44,526 nucleotides of DNA, from contig JAKVBK010000025.1 in the NCBI GenBank assembly GCA_022447275.1, forward strand, positions 1 to 44,526, read 5' to 3'. The notes beneath the pieces were generated by a model, which did no database searches, was not told the DNA's origin, and saw only the letters and a list, made by a program, of their open reading frames with translations. Shown piece by piece: positions 25,638 to 33,888 of the stretch. Both the position numbers and the translations under genes were made by a program. The first letter of the stretch is position 1. Every line of letters begins with the position of its first letter. The stretch comes from Oceanicola sp. (GTDB lineage: Bacteria; Pseudomonadota; Alphaproteobacteria; Rhodobacterales; Rhodobacteraceae).

Positions 25638-25690
25638 CAGAGGCAAAGCAGCCTCTGGCCCTTTGCCCGTCTCTGGCGTAGAGGACGGGC
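25638..25690 (+). promoter_or_regulatory. Two tandem hairpins between ribE and ribBA
   Basis: CAGAGGC (25638-25644) pairs with GCCTCTG (25651-25657). GCCCGTC (25665-25671) pairs with GACGGGC (25684-25690), extended inward by TCT/AGA with one bulge. The second ends 22 bases before the ribBA ATG and is followed by TGAAAGTTTTGGGAG. These could adjust ribBA expression relative to ribE; the conserved blocks of the FMN element are absent. Confidence 0.45.
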
Positions 25691-25712
25691 TGAAAGTTTT
25701 GGGAGCGCTGCC

Positions 25713-26822
25713 ATGAGCACCGACACTGGCAATTACACGGATGCGATCTCCTCGATTGAGGAGATCATCGAGGATGCCCGCAATGGGCGGATGTTTATCC
25801 TTGTGGATCACGAGGATCGTGAGAACGAGGGCGATCTTGTCATTCCGGCGCAGATGGCCACGCCGGATGCGATCAATTTCATGGCCACCCATGGCCGCGG
25901 TCTGATTTGCCTGACACTGACAGGTGAGCGCATTGACGCCTTGGACCTGCCACTGATGGCGTCTCAGAATTCATCGCGTCACGAGACTGCGTTTACGGTG
26001 TCCATCGAGGCGCGAGAGGGGGTCACAACGGGGATCTCCGCTGCAGATCGGGCGCGCACGGTGGCTGTGGCAATCGACTCGGCTGCGACGGCGGCGGATA
26101 TCGCCACGCCGGGCCACATCTTTCCCTTGCGCGCGCGTGATGGCGGCGTGCTCGTGCGTGCAGGCCACACGGAGGCCGCTGTCGATGTCAGTCGTCTTGC
26201 GGGGCTGAACCCCTCGGGCGTGATCTGCGAGATCATGAACGATGACGGGACCATGGCGCGCCTGCCGGATCTGGTTTCCTTTGCGCAGCTGCATGGCCTG
26301 AAGATCGGCACCATCAGTGACTTGATTGCCTACCGCCGCCGGCATGACAATCTGGTCAAGGCGCAAGCCGTCAAAACCATCACATCCGAGTTTGGTGGTG
26401 ACTGGGAGATGCGTGTCTATACCGATGAAACGCAGGGCGCCGAGCATATCGCTTTGATCAAGGGAGACATCTCTGGTGATGAGCCTGCCCTGGTGCGCAT
26501 GCATGCATTGGACCCAATGCTGGATGTGATCGGCACAGGCCCGGCGGGGCGCAGCTCTGAGTTTGGGGATGCAATGCGGCTGATCGCAGAAGAAGGGCGG
26601 GGCGCGCTGGTGCTGCTGCGGGATCTGCACATGAAGCTGGTGGCAGAACATGAAGGCTCGCCACAGACCCTGCGCCAGTATGGGCTTGGGGCGCAGATCC
26701 TGTCCTCACTGGGGTTGAGCAAACTCATCCTGCTGACCAATTCTCCTACGCCGAAGGTTGTTGGGCTGGAGGCGTATGGCCTCGAGATTATTGGTACGCG
26801 CAAAATATCGGAGATCGGCTGA
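25713..26822 (+). CDS. ribBA: RibB (DHBP synthase) fused to degenerate GTP cyclohydrolase II domain
   Basis: 369 residues. Residues about 15-205 are 3,4-dihydroxy-2-butanone 4-phosphate synthase: [11 protein letters not shown] (about 32-42) and [25 protein letters not shown] (about 130-155) supply the metal and substrate sites. Residues about 215-365 have the RibA fold (DIIGTG-like stretch, [21 protein letters not shown]). They lack the three zinc cysteines (C-x10-C-x-C) and the usual catalytic region; the segment reads [20 protein letters not shown] instead. So it should make DHBP only, and true GTP cyclohydrolase II must be encoded elsewhere. Its TGA overlaps the ribH ATG. Confidence 0.93.
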   Translation: MSTDTGNYTDAISSIEEIIEDARNGRMFILVDHEDRENEGDLVIPAQMATPDAINFMATHGRGLICLTLTGERIDALDLPLMASQNSSRHETAFTVSIEAREGVTTGISAADRARTVAVAIDSAATAADIATPGHIFPLRARDGGVLVRAGHTEAAVDVSRLAGLNPSGVICEIMNDDGTMARLPDLVSFAQLHGLKIGTISDLIAYRRRHDNLVKAQAVKTITSEFGGDWEMRVYTDETQGAEHIALIKGDISGDEPALVRMHALDPMLDVIGTGPAGRSSEFGDAMRLIAEEGRGALVLLRDLHMKLVAEHEGSPQTLRQYGLGAQILSSLGLSKLILLTNSPTPKVVGLEAYGLEIIGTRKISEIG

Positions 26823-27361
26823 TGGCTGGCACTGAAACCCATTACACCCTTCCGCTGCCCGAGTTTGACGCGCCGGTAAAGGTCGCCATCGTTGTGGCGC
26901 CTTACTACAAGGATATCGCGGACGATATGATCGCGGGGGCCAAGGCGACTTTGCAATCTGTGGGCGCCAGTTTCGAGGTGATCGAAGTGCCCGGTGCGCT
27001 TGAGGTCCCGACCGCCATCCGCATTGCCTATCGCCAGTCGAATTTTGATGGGTTTGTCGCCTTGGGATGTGTGATCCGCGGCGAGACCACCCACTATGAC
27101 ACGGTCTGCAACGACTCGAGCCGGGCGATACAACTGCTTGGGCTGGAAGGGGCATGCATCGGCAATGGTATTCTGACCGTTGAAAATCGGGAGCAAGCCG
27201 TTGTGCGCGCGGCCCCGGATCAGCAGGATAAGGGCGGTGGCGCTGCGGCTGCGGCGCTGCACTTGATCGCGTTGACGCGTCGCTTTGGGGCGCCCAAGGG
27301 AACAATTGGCTTCAAGGCGGGCGATACAATGCGTCTGGCAGGCGGAGAGCATACGGCGTGA
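26822..27361 (+). CDS. ribH: 6,7-dimethyl-8-ribityllumazine synthase
   Basis: 179 residues. Condenses DHBP with the ribityl-pyrimidine to lumazine. The family blocks are seen in order: VAIVVAPYYKDIADDMIAGA, VPGALEVPTAI (about 57), ALGCVIRGETTHYDTVCN (about 81) with the catalytic histidine in THYD, and GNGILTVEN (about 116). The first block normally reads V.SRFN; the APYYKD version is a less common variant. The ATG overlaps the ribBA stop (TGATG), and its own stop overlaps the nusB GTG, so translation is coupled along the operon. Confidence 0.95.
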   Translation: MAGTETHYTLPLPEFDAPVKVAIVVAPYYKDIADDMIAGAKATLQSVGASFEVIEVPGALEVPTAIRIAYRQSNFDGFVALGCVIRGETTHYDTVCNDSSRAIQLLGLEGACIGNGILTVENREQAVVRAAPDQQDKGGGAAAAALHLIALTRRFGAPKGTIGFKAGDTMRLAGGEHTA

Positions 27362-27888
27362 GCGACGACAAGAACATCCAGAACGATCCCGAAAGCGGAA
27401 TGGACGCGGCCGCTGCACCCCGGGGCAAGGTGCCTCGTGAGGTCCGCTTGCGCATGAAGAGTGCGGCACGGCTATACGCGGTGCAGGCGCTGTTTCAGAT
27501 GGAAGCCTCTGGTCAGACGACCCGCGCTGTTGAGCAGGAATTCGAGGATCACCGATTTGGCATTGAGCTGAATGGTGAGGAGCTATCCGAAGGGGATGTG
27601 GGCCTGTTCCGCATGCTGGTGGATGCGGCCGTGAACGAGCAGGCGCGCATTGACCAGGCCACAGATCGGGCCCTTGTGGCGAAATGGCCCATCGCCCGGA
27701 TCGACCCGGTGCTCAGAGCGCTGTTTCGTGCGGCCGGTGCCGAGTTCCTTTCCGATGCGCCGCCCAAGGTTGTGATTGTCGAGTTTGTGCAGGTGGCGCA
27801 GGCCTTCTTCCCGGAAGGCAAGGAGTCGCAATTCGTCAATGCCGTGCTCGATCACATGGCGCGCGAGATGCGCCCAGAGGCGTTCTGA
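27358..27888 (+). CDS. nusB: Transcription antitermination factor NusB
   Basis: 176 residues from a GTG overlapping the ribH stop. NusB with NusE (S10) binds boxA RNA during rRNA transcription. The fold is all-helical; visible blocks are SAARLYAVQALFQMEASG (about 36) with the usual R-x2-A-x3-L-Y-like pattern, and the C-terminal VVIVEFVQVAQAFFPEGKESQFVNAVLDHMARE. The N-terminal 30 residues are a charged extension not present in E. coli NusB. Clustering with ribH is classic. Confidence 0.94.
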   Translation: MSDDKNIQNDPESGMDAAAAPRGKVPREVRLRMKSAARLYAVQALFQMEASGQTTRAVEQEFEDHRFGIELNGEELSEGDVGLFRMLVDAAVNEQARIDQATDRALVAKWPIARIDPVLRALFRAAGAEFLSDAPPKVVIVEFVQVAQAFFPEGKESQFVNAVLDHMAREMRPEAF

Positions 27889-27905
27889 GGCGACAGCCCC
27901 GTATT

Positions 27906-27966
27906 GGGGGCGTTGCCCCCGCCGCGCTGTGCGCGTCTCCCCCAGAGTATTTAAAAGACAAAGATT
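27906..27966 (+). repeat. Interspersed extragenic repeat, copy 2, with hairpin
   Basis: GGGGGC-GTT-GCCCCC (27906-27920) is followed by GCGC-TGT-GCGC and then CCCAGAGTATTTAAAAGACA. The last part resembles the word at 9009-9030. It lies between the convergent nusB and ligase stops and may also stop transcription from both sides. Confidence 0.45.
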
Positions 27967-27984
27967 GTGCCGCCGCTGCGTGCG

Positions 27985-29796
27985 CTATTGTTCAAAGGCT
28001 GAGAGCAGGTCTGTGAGGTCCGCGAGCGTGTTGGCCTCTGAGGCCGGTTTGTCCTGGCGCCAGCGGGCCATTCTTGGGAAGCGCAGGGCGATCCCGGATT
28101 TGTGTCTTGGGGAGCGTTGAATGCCTTCAAAAGCGATTTCGAACACGAGTTCCGGGCGCACTTTGCGGACGGGGCCGTAGCGCTCCAGTGTGTTCTTGCG
28201 CACCCATGCCGTTATTTTTCGGAACTCGGCATCGGTCAGGCCTGAATAGGCTTTGGTGAAGGGTTGCAAGGCGCCTGTTTCATCTGCGACCGCGAAGGTG
28301 AAATCTGTAAACAGGTTTGCGCGCCGGCCGTGTCCCGCCTGTGCATAGATCATCACCGCATCGATCGAGAGTGGGTCGAGCTTCCACTTCCACCAATCGC
28401 CTTTCTTGCGGCCATCCTGGTAGGGGCTGTTGCGGTGCTTCAGCATCAGCCCCTCCGCCTGATAGCCGCGCGCCTGTTGGCGCTGATCTGCTAGGCCATC
28501 CCATGTGTTGGCCTGAACAAGAGGAGAGGCGGAGATCGGCGCGTCGGCTGGCAGGGTTTGCAAGATCTGTTCAAGCGATGCACGCCGTTGGGCGAGCGGC
28601 TGTGTGCGGATGTCGTCCCCTTGGATTTCCAGCAGGTCGTAGGCCAGAAAATGGGCAGGTACCTCTTGCAGCAGTTTCTTTGAGACGGACTTTCGCGTGA
28701 TCCGTTTTTGCAGCTGGGCAAAGGGTTGGGGCTGGCCGGCCAAGCCGGGGATGCGGGCCGCCTGGACTGCGGGCTCGGTCGCGGGCGCGAGCGGCACGTC
28801 CCCAAGCGGCAATTCCGCCTGTTTTGGTGGGTTGGTTGGCCTTTTGTGTGTGTGCTGCCACGCCAGAATTTCGCCATCCAGCACTGTGCCGTCCGGCAGC
28901 AGGTCAAGCATTTCTGTCAGGTCGGGGAAACGGTCGGTGATCAGTTCTTCCCCGCGTGACCAGATGAAAGCGGTGCCGCCGCGATACACGATCTGTCCGC
29001 GGATGCCGTCCCATTTCCATTCGGCAACCCAGTCTGCCGGATCGCCCAACTCCTGTGGCGGCGCGTCTAGCTGGGTGGCGAGGTAGAACGGATAGGGACG
29101 GGACAGATTGGCCTGAGGGTCTGGCGCCAAGACAAGTGTCTCGAAATCCACCTCTGCGGGATCCCAGTGCCCCATCAGCCGCAGGGCGAGATCGACCTCT
29201 GGGATGGCTGTTGCTGCGGCCAGTGCCCGTGTCATCAGCTTTTGGCTGACCCCCATGCGAAAGCCGCCGGTGATAAGCTTGTTGAATACGAAGCGTTCCG
29301 TGGTGCCGAGGGTTTGCCAAGCTTGCAGCACGCATTGGTGGCGGGTTTTGTCATCGGCTTGTGAAAGCCCCCGCAACATCACGATCCAATCTGCCAGATC
29401 GGCCGTGGGGCCGAGGCTCTGCGCCCCATTTTGCATCGTTGCCAATGTGGTGATGGGGGCATCGGCGGGCGTGGATGGCGTTGGCTGCACCATGTCAGAC
29501 GGTGCGGGCAGGATCAGGGCGATCGTTTCTGCGAGATCGCCGACAACGGGATAGGCTTCCTCCACCAGCCAGAGGGGCAGCCCTGCGCATTGTGCGGCCC
29601 AGTTGCGCAGTTGCGTGGTGGTGACAGTTCTGCGGGGGCGGCGGCCCGACAGAAGGGCAATCGTCCAGACGCGGTCCGCCGGGGGCGCTGTGCCGAAATA
29701 GTCTGCCAGCGCCTGGACTTTGAGTGTTGTGGAGGTTGTTTGGTCCAGCGACACAAAGAGTTGGGCAAAAAGGGCAAATCCTGATGATCCAGTCAT
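27985..29796 (-). CDS. ATP-dependent DNA ligase
   Basis: 603 residues. Seals nicks in DNA by lysine adenylation. The N-terminal DNA-binding region starts FALFAQLFVSLDQTTSTTLKV. The catalytic motif I EWKWDGIRGQ places the adenylated lysine at about residue 261. SRGEELITDRFPDL (motif III region) and ILDGEI-like VLDGEILAW follow. EGLMLKHRNSPYQDGRK (motif IV/V region) and GDWWKWK precede an OB-fold. This is the bacterial ligase class encoded with an MBL-fold exonuclease and sometimes an Lhr-type helicase. It overlaps the upstream exonuclease gene at ATGA. It is unlike LigD, with no polymerase or phosphoesterase domains. Confidence 0.92.
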   Translation of the reverse strand: MTGSSGFALFAQLFVSLDQTTSTTLKVQALADYFGTAPPADRVWTIALLSGRRPRRTVTTTQLRNWAAQCAGLPLWLVEEAYPVVGDLAETIALILPAPSDMVQPTPSTPADAPITTLATMQNGAQSLGPTADLADWIVMLRGLSQADDKTRHQCVLQAWQTLGTTERFVFNKLITGGFRMGVSQKLMTRALAAATAIPEVDLALRLMGHWDPAEVDFETLVLAPDPQANLSRPYPFYLATQLDAPPQELGDPADWVAEWKWDGIRGQIVYRGGTAFIWSRGEELITDRFPDLTEMLDLLPDGTVLDGEILAWQHTHKRPTNPPKQAELPLGDVPLAPATEPAVQAARIPGLAGQPQPFAQLQKRITRKSVSKKLLQEVPAHFLAYDLLEIQGDDIRTQPLAQRRASLEQILQTLPADAPISASPLVQANTWDGLADQRQQARGYQAEGLMLKHRNSPYQDGRKKGDWWKWKLDPLSIDAVMIYAQAGHGRRANLFTDFTFAVADETGALQPFTKAYSGLTDAEFRKITAWVRKNTLERYGPVRKVRPELVFEIAFEGIQRSPRHKSGIALRFPRMARWRQDKPASEANTLADLTDLLSAFEQ

Positions 29797-30881
29797 GCGC
29801 CGGCCCCCGAGGGTTCGGGCGGATTATCCGACGCATCCGGGAGGAGTGCCGCTTCTGCGTCTTCCTCTGCTTCTGGGGCCTCGTCACCGTATTCAGTTTC
29901 AACAATTGCGGCGTTGTAGCCCTGGCTTTCAAGCCAGCGCCGAAAGATGGATGTGTAGCCGTGCGTGACGAACACCCGTTCGGCGCCGCTTTCTTTGATG
30001 GCGTTGTTCAGATCCGGCCAATCCGCGTGATCTGACAGCACAAAGCCCCGATCCGCCGCTCTGCGTCGCCGGATCCCGCGCAACCGCATCCAGCCGGAGG
30101 CAAATGCCGTCTCGACTGGCTTGAAGCGACGTGTCCAGGCCGCATCCAGCGCGGAAGGTGGGACGATGACAAGCGCCCCGGGATGGCTTTTTGCGGACAT
30201 CTCGGCCGTCAGTTGCGTGGTCTCGGGCAGCGCGATGCCCTGAGCGCGCAGAACCTTGTTGGTGGCCTCGACAGCGCTGTGCGTGAGGATGGGGCCAATC
30301 GTGGTATCCACATTGGCGAGGACGCGTTGCGCCTTGCCCAGGGAATAGGCCCCAATCACTGCCGTTTTGCCAGCAGCGGCACAGGCTGCCCACCAGCGGT
30401 TGATCTCTGCCATTACTGTGGGCTGCGGGTCCCATGTGAAAACGGGCAGGCCAAAGGTGCATTCAGAGATGAACGCGTGGCAAGACACGGGCTCGAACGG
30501 CTCCGAAAGCCCGTCGGCAGCCACTTTGTAGTCGCCCGATGCAACCCAGACTTCGCCGCCAACCTCCACGCGGATCTGGGCGCTTCCCGGCACGTGACCG
30601 GCGGGATGATAGGACAGTTGCGCGCCGCCCATTGCAACCGCCTGCCCGAACGGGACGGTTTCGATTTTCACATTGCCCAAGCGATGGCGGATGACTGGTG
30701 CGGCCGCTTCTGTGCATAGGTAGGCCCCATGTCCGGGCCGGGCGTGGTCGGCGTGGCCATGGGTGATCAGCGCCCGGTCCACAGGGCGCCAAGGATCGAT
30801 GAAGGCATCTGCGGCTGCGCAGTAAATGCCTTTGTCGGTAAAGCTGAGCACAGGCGTGCGAGAGGTGGTGCGCTTGGTCAT
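29793..30881 (-). CDS. Ligase-associated DNA exonuclease (MBL fold)
   Basis: 362 residues from the ATG at 30881. Metallo-beta-lactamase/beta-CASP type nuclease related to SNM1/Pso2. The metal site THGHADHARPGH is near residue 40, and HPAGHVPGSAQ and SGDYK supply further ligands. ECTFGLP and the later SDHADWPDL and FVTHGY segments are typical. The C-terminal 40 residues are acidic (EEDAEAALLPD) and may be a linker. The stop overlaps the ligase start, so the two products are made together, probably for end processing and sealing in DNA repair. The upstream divergent gene starts 62 bases away. Confidence 0.92.
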   Translation of the reverse strand: MTKRTTSRTPVLSFTDKGIYCAAADAFIDPWRPVDRALITHGHADHARPGHGAYLCTEAAAPVIRHRLGNVKIETVPFGQAVAMGGAQLSYHPAGHVPGSAQIRVEVGGEVWVASGDYKVAADGLSEPFEPVSCHAFISECTFGLPVFTWDPQPTVMAEINRWWAACAAAGKTAVIGAYSLGKAQRVLANVDTTIGPILTHSAVEATNKVLRAQGIALPETTQLTAEMSAKSHPGALVIVPPSALDAAWTRRFKPVETAFASGWMRLRGIRRRRAADRGFVLSDHADWPDLNNAIKESGAERVFVTHGYTSIFRRWLESQGYNAAIVETEYGDEAPEAEEDAEAALLPDASDNPPEPSGAGA

Positions 30882-30943
30882 TGCAGGCAACCCTAGCCGC
30901 GCATAGGTTTGCGACAAGGCCAGCACGCAAATGGGAGGATAAG

Positions 30944-31699
30944 ATGACCCGCCTGAAGGAAAAGATCGCGCGTGGCGATCGCTTGATTGGCACGTTCATC
31001 AAGACACCCGATCACGTGATTTCTGAGATACTGATGCAGTCGGGTCTGGATTTCATTTGCCTTGACGCGGAGCACACCCCTTGGGACAGGCACCAGATCG
31101 ATGCGGTCTGTGCGATTGCGCGGGCGCGGGATTACCCGGTGCTGGTTCGGGTGCCCGCTGGACGCCCTGAGATTATCCTGGGCGTGCTCGACAGCGGCGC
31201 CACAGGGATCGTGGTGCCCCATGTGGACAGCGTGGCCAAGGCCGAGGAGGCTGCGCGCGCGGCCCATTACGGGCTGGGCGGGCGCGGTTTCGCCGGGACC
31301 ACGCGCTGGGCCGGTCTGACAGGCGCGGCGATGGCCGATACGCTTGCCCGCTCGGGCAGGGAGACGGTCGTGTTTGCCCAGATAGAGGAGCCGGCCGGGG
31401 TGGATGCAGCCGCTGGAATCGCAGCGGTAGAGGGGATTGATGGGCTGTTTATCGGGCCGGCTGATCTCTCTGTGTCCTATGGCAAAACATCGGTGGACAG
31501 CGATGAATTGCATGCCGCCTATGATGTGGTGGGCAAGGCGGTCGCGACGGCTGGCAAGGCACTTGTCACTTGGGCGCCGGATGCAGCCAAGGCACAAGAT
31601 TGGGCGCCCTATGGCGTGAGCGTCTGGTTCATTGGCTCAGAACACAGCTGGATGATTGCCGGCGCGCGCAAAGCTGTGGCGGATATCAGCGCGCTCTGA
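30944..31699 (+). CDS. HpcH/HpaI family aldolase
   Basis: 251 residues from the ATG at 30944, after a GGGAGG site. Class II pyruvate-type aldolase with a TIM barrel. Family blocks: GTFIKTPDHVISEIL, FICLDAEHTPWDRHQI (about 44) with the catalytic base histidine, GIVVPHVDSVAKAE (about 90), FAQIEEPAGV (about 146; metal-binding glutamate) and LFIGPADLSVSYG (about 170; metal-binding aspartate). Members cleave 4-hydroxy-2-oxo acids or 2-dehydro-3-deoxyglucarate; the substrate is not clear here. It is divergent from the exonuclease, with 62 bases between starts. Confidence 0.92.
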   Translation: MTRLKEKIARGDRLIGTFIKTPDHVISEILMQSGLDFICLDAEHTPWDRHQIDAVCAIARARDYPVLVRVPAGRPEIILGVLDSGATGIVVPHVDSVAKAEEAARAAHYGLGGRGFAGTTRWAGLTGAAMADTLARSGRETVVFAQIEEPAGVDAAAGIAAVEGIDGLFIGPADLSVSYGKTSVDSDELHAAYDVVGKAVATAGKALVTWAPDAAKAQDWAPYGVSVWFIGSEHSWMIAGARKAVADISAL

Positions 31700-31724
31700 C
31701 GCAGGCGTAAGGACGGAGGGGCGC

Positions 31725-31755
31725 GCGCAAACGGGTTTGATCCGCGTATTTGCGC
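31725..31755. terminator. Inverted repeat between convergent genes
   Basis: GCGCAAA (31725-31731) and TTTGCGC (31749-31755) can form a seven-pair stem with a 17-base loop. Position between two convergent stops suggests a terminator, but there is no T-run. Confidence 0.3.
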
Positions 31756-31777
31756 CACCAGCCCGACGTGTGTTCGC

Positions 31778-32758
31778 TCAGACGGCGCCGTTTTTCTCGA
31801 AGAAGGCGATCATGTCGTCAAAGACGGCGCGGCGGACCTCTGGCCCGTGCATCATGATCTCATGCTCGCCGTCCTCAATCATGCGCAACTCACATGAAGA
31901 CCAGCGTTGCGTCATGGCGCGAATAGCATCTGAGGAGACGATGCGCTCGTGCGTTCCAAGAAAGACGAGGCCGGGAAGCTCTGGCGGAGGGCTGGCGGCA
32001 AAAGCGCGCCCCTCGGCCAGAGCGTCGCTCAGCCATCGCAGACTGGGCCCGGAGAGAGCCAGCTCTGGCTCTGTAACCAACTGCCCGCGCATGTAATTCC
32101 ACATGTCCTCGTCGCGCGTGAGGGTGTTGTCTTCGAAATCGGCTTCTTTGACATATGTTTCGCCCGAGCCGCCGGGCACAAACAGCTTTCCAAGACCAAT
32201 GGCAGAGCCACACCCCGCCACGATCCGCGCGAAAAGGCGCATCGGTTTTGTCAGTTCGATGTCCCACATCGGCCCCGTGAATGCCACGGCCCGAAAGCCA
32301 GCCGCCTGAGCCGCACCGTCAAGCAGCGTGCGCATCGCAATGCCGCCACCCATGGAGTGTGCGACGAATGCCTTGGGTTTGGGAAGCTCCGGGCACGCCA
32401 GCGCGTCAAGTGCGCCCATAAACGCGGCCCAATCCTTCTGGAAATCTTGAAAACGGCCCACATGCCCGACGCTCGGCACCCGCCCCAATCTGTCGGCGAG
32501 GCCTTGCCCCCGCCAATCCAGAGCCACAGCGGCATAGCCACGCGCGGCAAGCTCGCGGGCAACGCGGCCATATTTCTCTACGTATTCTGTGCGGCCGGGC
32601 ATGATCAGAACAGTGCCCTTGGCCCCTTCAAGGGGCCAATACCCAAGCCTGAGCCGCACGCCATCTTCTGCGTGCACCCAAATGGCACGGCCCGTCCCGG
32701 GACCATCTGCTATATCTCGGAAAAAAGGGGCATCGGGGAAAGTGTCGTTGCCCTGCAT
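31778..32758 (-). CDS. pldB: Alpha/beta hydrolase (lysophospholipase/monoacylglycerol-lipase-like)
   Basis: 326 residues. The ATG at 32758 is preceded by TTGGAGG at the right distance; a longer version from 32818 has no such site. The fold starts with GTVLIMPGRTEYVEKYG (oxyanion region) and VALDWRGQGLADR (about 95). The nucleophile elbow is AHSMGGGIA (serine about 149). The acid and histidine of the triad come from LVFLGTHERIVSSD and EDGEHEIMMHG near the C-terminus. Fits the serine aminopeptidase S33/PldB class that hydrolyses lysophospholipids or monoacylglycerols. The symbol follows general Rhodobacteraceae usage and is uncertain. It follows the SCP2 gene on the same strand after 87 bases. 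Confidence 0.85.
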   Translation of the reverse strand: MQGNDTFPDAPFFRDIADGPGTGRAIWVHAEDGVRLRLGYWPLEGAKGTVLIMPGRTEYVEKYGRVARELAARGYAAVALDWRGQGLADRLGRVPSVGHVGRFQDFQKDWAAFMGALDALACPELPKPKAFVAHSMGGGIAMRTLLDGAAQAAGFRAVAFTGPMWDIELTKPMRLFARIVAGCGSAIGLGKLFVPGGSGETYVKEADFEDNTLTRDEDMWNYMRGQLVTEPELALSGPSLRWLSDALAEGRAFAASPPPELPGLVFLGTHERIVSSDAIRAMTQRWSSCELRMIEDGEHEIMMHGPEVRRAVFDDMIAFFEKNGAV

Positions 32759-32845
32759 GGTGCCTCCAACGCCTTTGTTGCCGGTCTTAATTGGAGCGGA
32801 AGGTGCTGCCATGGCCACGCCACGTGCAGCACCCGCCAGTAACGA

Positions 32846-33133
32846 TTAGCCCAGAACGGAGCCAAGGGCCATAGCTTGGCCCATATCGCCATCAACCGAC
32901 AGGCGGCCGGTCATGAAGGCTGTGGTCGGGTTGAGATCGCCGCTCATGATCTGCTGGAATGTTTCCACATCTGCAGACAGGGTGACGGCGGCGTCTTCGT
33001 CCGCGGCCCGAACGCCGGCGCTGTCCAGCATGATCGCGCCTTCGCCTTCGATTACGAATTTGGCCGCACCGCTGAAGGTGCCGCTCATCTTCTCGGCCAG
33101 GGCCTCCACGGCTTTGCCAATTATATCGCTCAT
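32846..33133 (-). CDS. SCP2 sterol-binding-domain protein
   Basis: 95 residues from an ATG preceded by AAGGACAC. The whole protein is one SCP2 domain: KFVIEGEGAIMLDSAGVRAADEDAAVTLSADVETFQQIMSG... pattern with the GDLNPTTAFMTGRLSVDGDMGQAM segment, in which the helix after MTGRL lines the lipid tunnel. Such small proteins bind fatty acyl chains or related lipids in the cytoplasm. Proximity to a lipase-like gene is suggestive of shared lipid handling but not proof. Confidence 0.9.
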   Translation of the reverse strand: MSDIIGKAVEALAEKMSGTFSGAAKFVIEGEGAIMLDSAGVRAADEDAAVTLSADVETFQQIMSGDLNPTTAFMTGRLSVDGDMGQAMALGSVLG

Positions 33134-33204
33134 TTCACTGTGTCCTTCACAATCTTGAAAGTCAGGGTCGTCAGACCCCCCCTCGCGTTCTACTGTCTGT
33201 CTAC

Positions 33205-33855
33205 ATGAGAGTACGAACAACCCTTTTCCAGTCTGCCGTTGCGGCACTATTTCTGAGCGGTCTGATTTTTCAGAGCTCAGGGCCAGTGCTTGCGCAAAGC
33301 GATGACGCTGAAAATGCCGAGAGTATCCCCTTGATGTTGTCGGACGAGGCCGAGGCGCCGCCCGGGGCTGACATCGCGGAGGCTCCGATCGATCGGCTGT
33401 TTCGCGAGCTGGCCAAGGAAGATCAGCCCGGCTGGCAACAGATCGAGGATGCGATCATCGCGGAATGGTCGCGATCTGGCAGCGCCGCCATGGATCTTTT
33501 GCTGACACGGGGTTTGAGCGCACTGGGCGATGATGACATCGACCTCGCTCTGGAGCATTTCACGGCCCTGACTGATCACGCCCCCGATTTCGCGGAAGGG
33601 TGGAACGCCCGGGCCACGGCCTTTTTTCGCGCGGATATGTATGGCCCGGCGCTCTCCGACATCGAGCGTACACTGGCGCTGGAGCCACGCCATTTTGGCG
33701 CGATGAGCGGCCTTGCGATTATTCTCGAACAAATCGGCTATCCGGAAGATGCCTATGCAACGTGGCAGTTGGTGCAGGCTATACATCCGCATCGACCGGC
33801 CGTAAAAGAAGCACTGGAACGTTTAGGTAAAGAGGTTGCGGGCCGGTCGCTGTAG
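33205..33855 (+). CDS. Exported TPR protein
   Basis: 216 residues. A Sec signal peptide (RTTLFQSAVAALFLSGLIFQSSG, cleavage near VLAQS) directs it to the periplasm. Three TPR-like helix pairs follow at about 100-200, with GDDDIDLALEHFTALTDHAPDFAEGWN and DMYGPALSDIERTLALEPRHFGAMSGL matching the repeat consensus. TPR proteins mediate protein contacts; no partner is evident. It is divergent from the SCP2 gene (71 bases between starts) and 33 bases upstream of the helicase, so the latter two may be co-transcribed. Confidence 0.88.
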   Translation: MRVRTTLFQSAVAALFLSGLIFQSSGPVLAQSDDAENAESIPLMLSDEAEAPPGADIAEAPIDRLFRELAKEDQPGWQQIEDAIIAEWSRSGSAAMDLLLTRGLSALGDDDIDLALEHFTALTDHAPDFAEGWNARATAFFRADMYGPALSDIERTLALEPRHFGAMSGLAIILEQIGYPEDAYATWQLVQAIHPHRPAVKEALERLGKEVAGRSL

Positions 33856-33888
33856 CGCGGATCGGCCCGGGACAACGGCAGGGACAGC

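Noticed and set aside
25575-25712. FMN riboswitch before ribBA
   Set aside because: The conserved RFN blocks such as the GAAATTCCC-type segments are absent; only plain hairpins are present.
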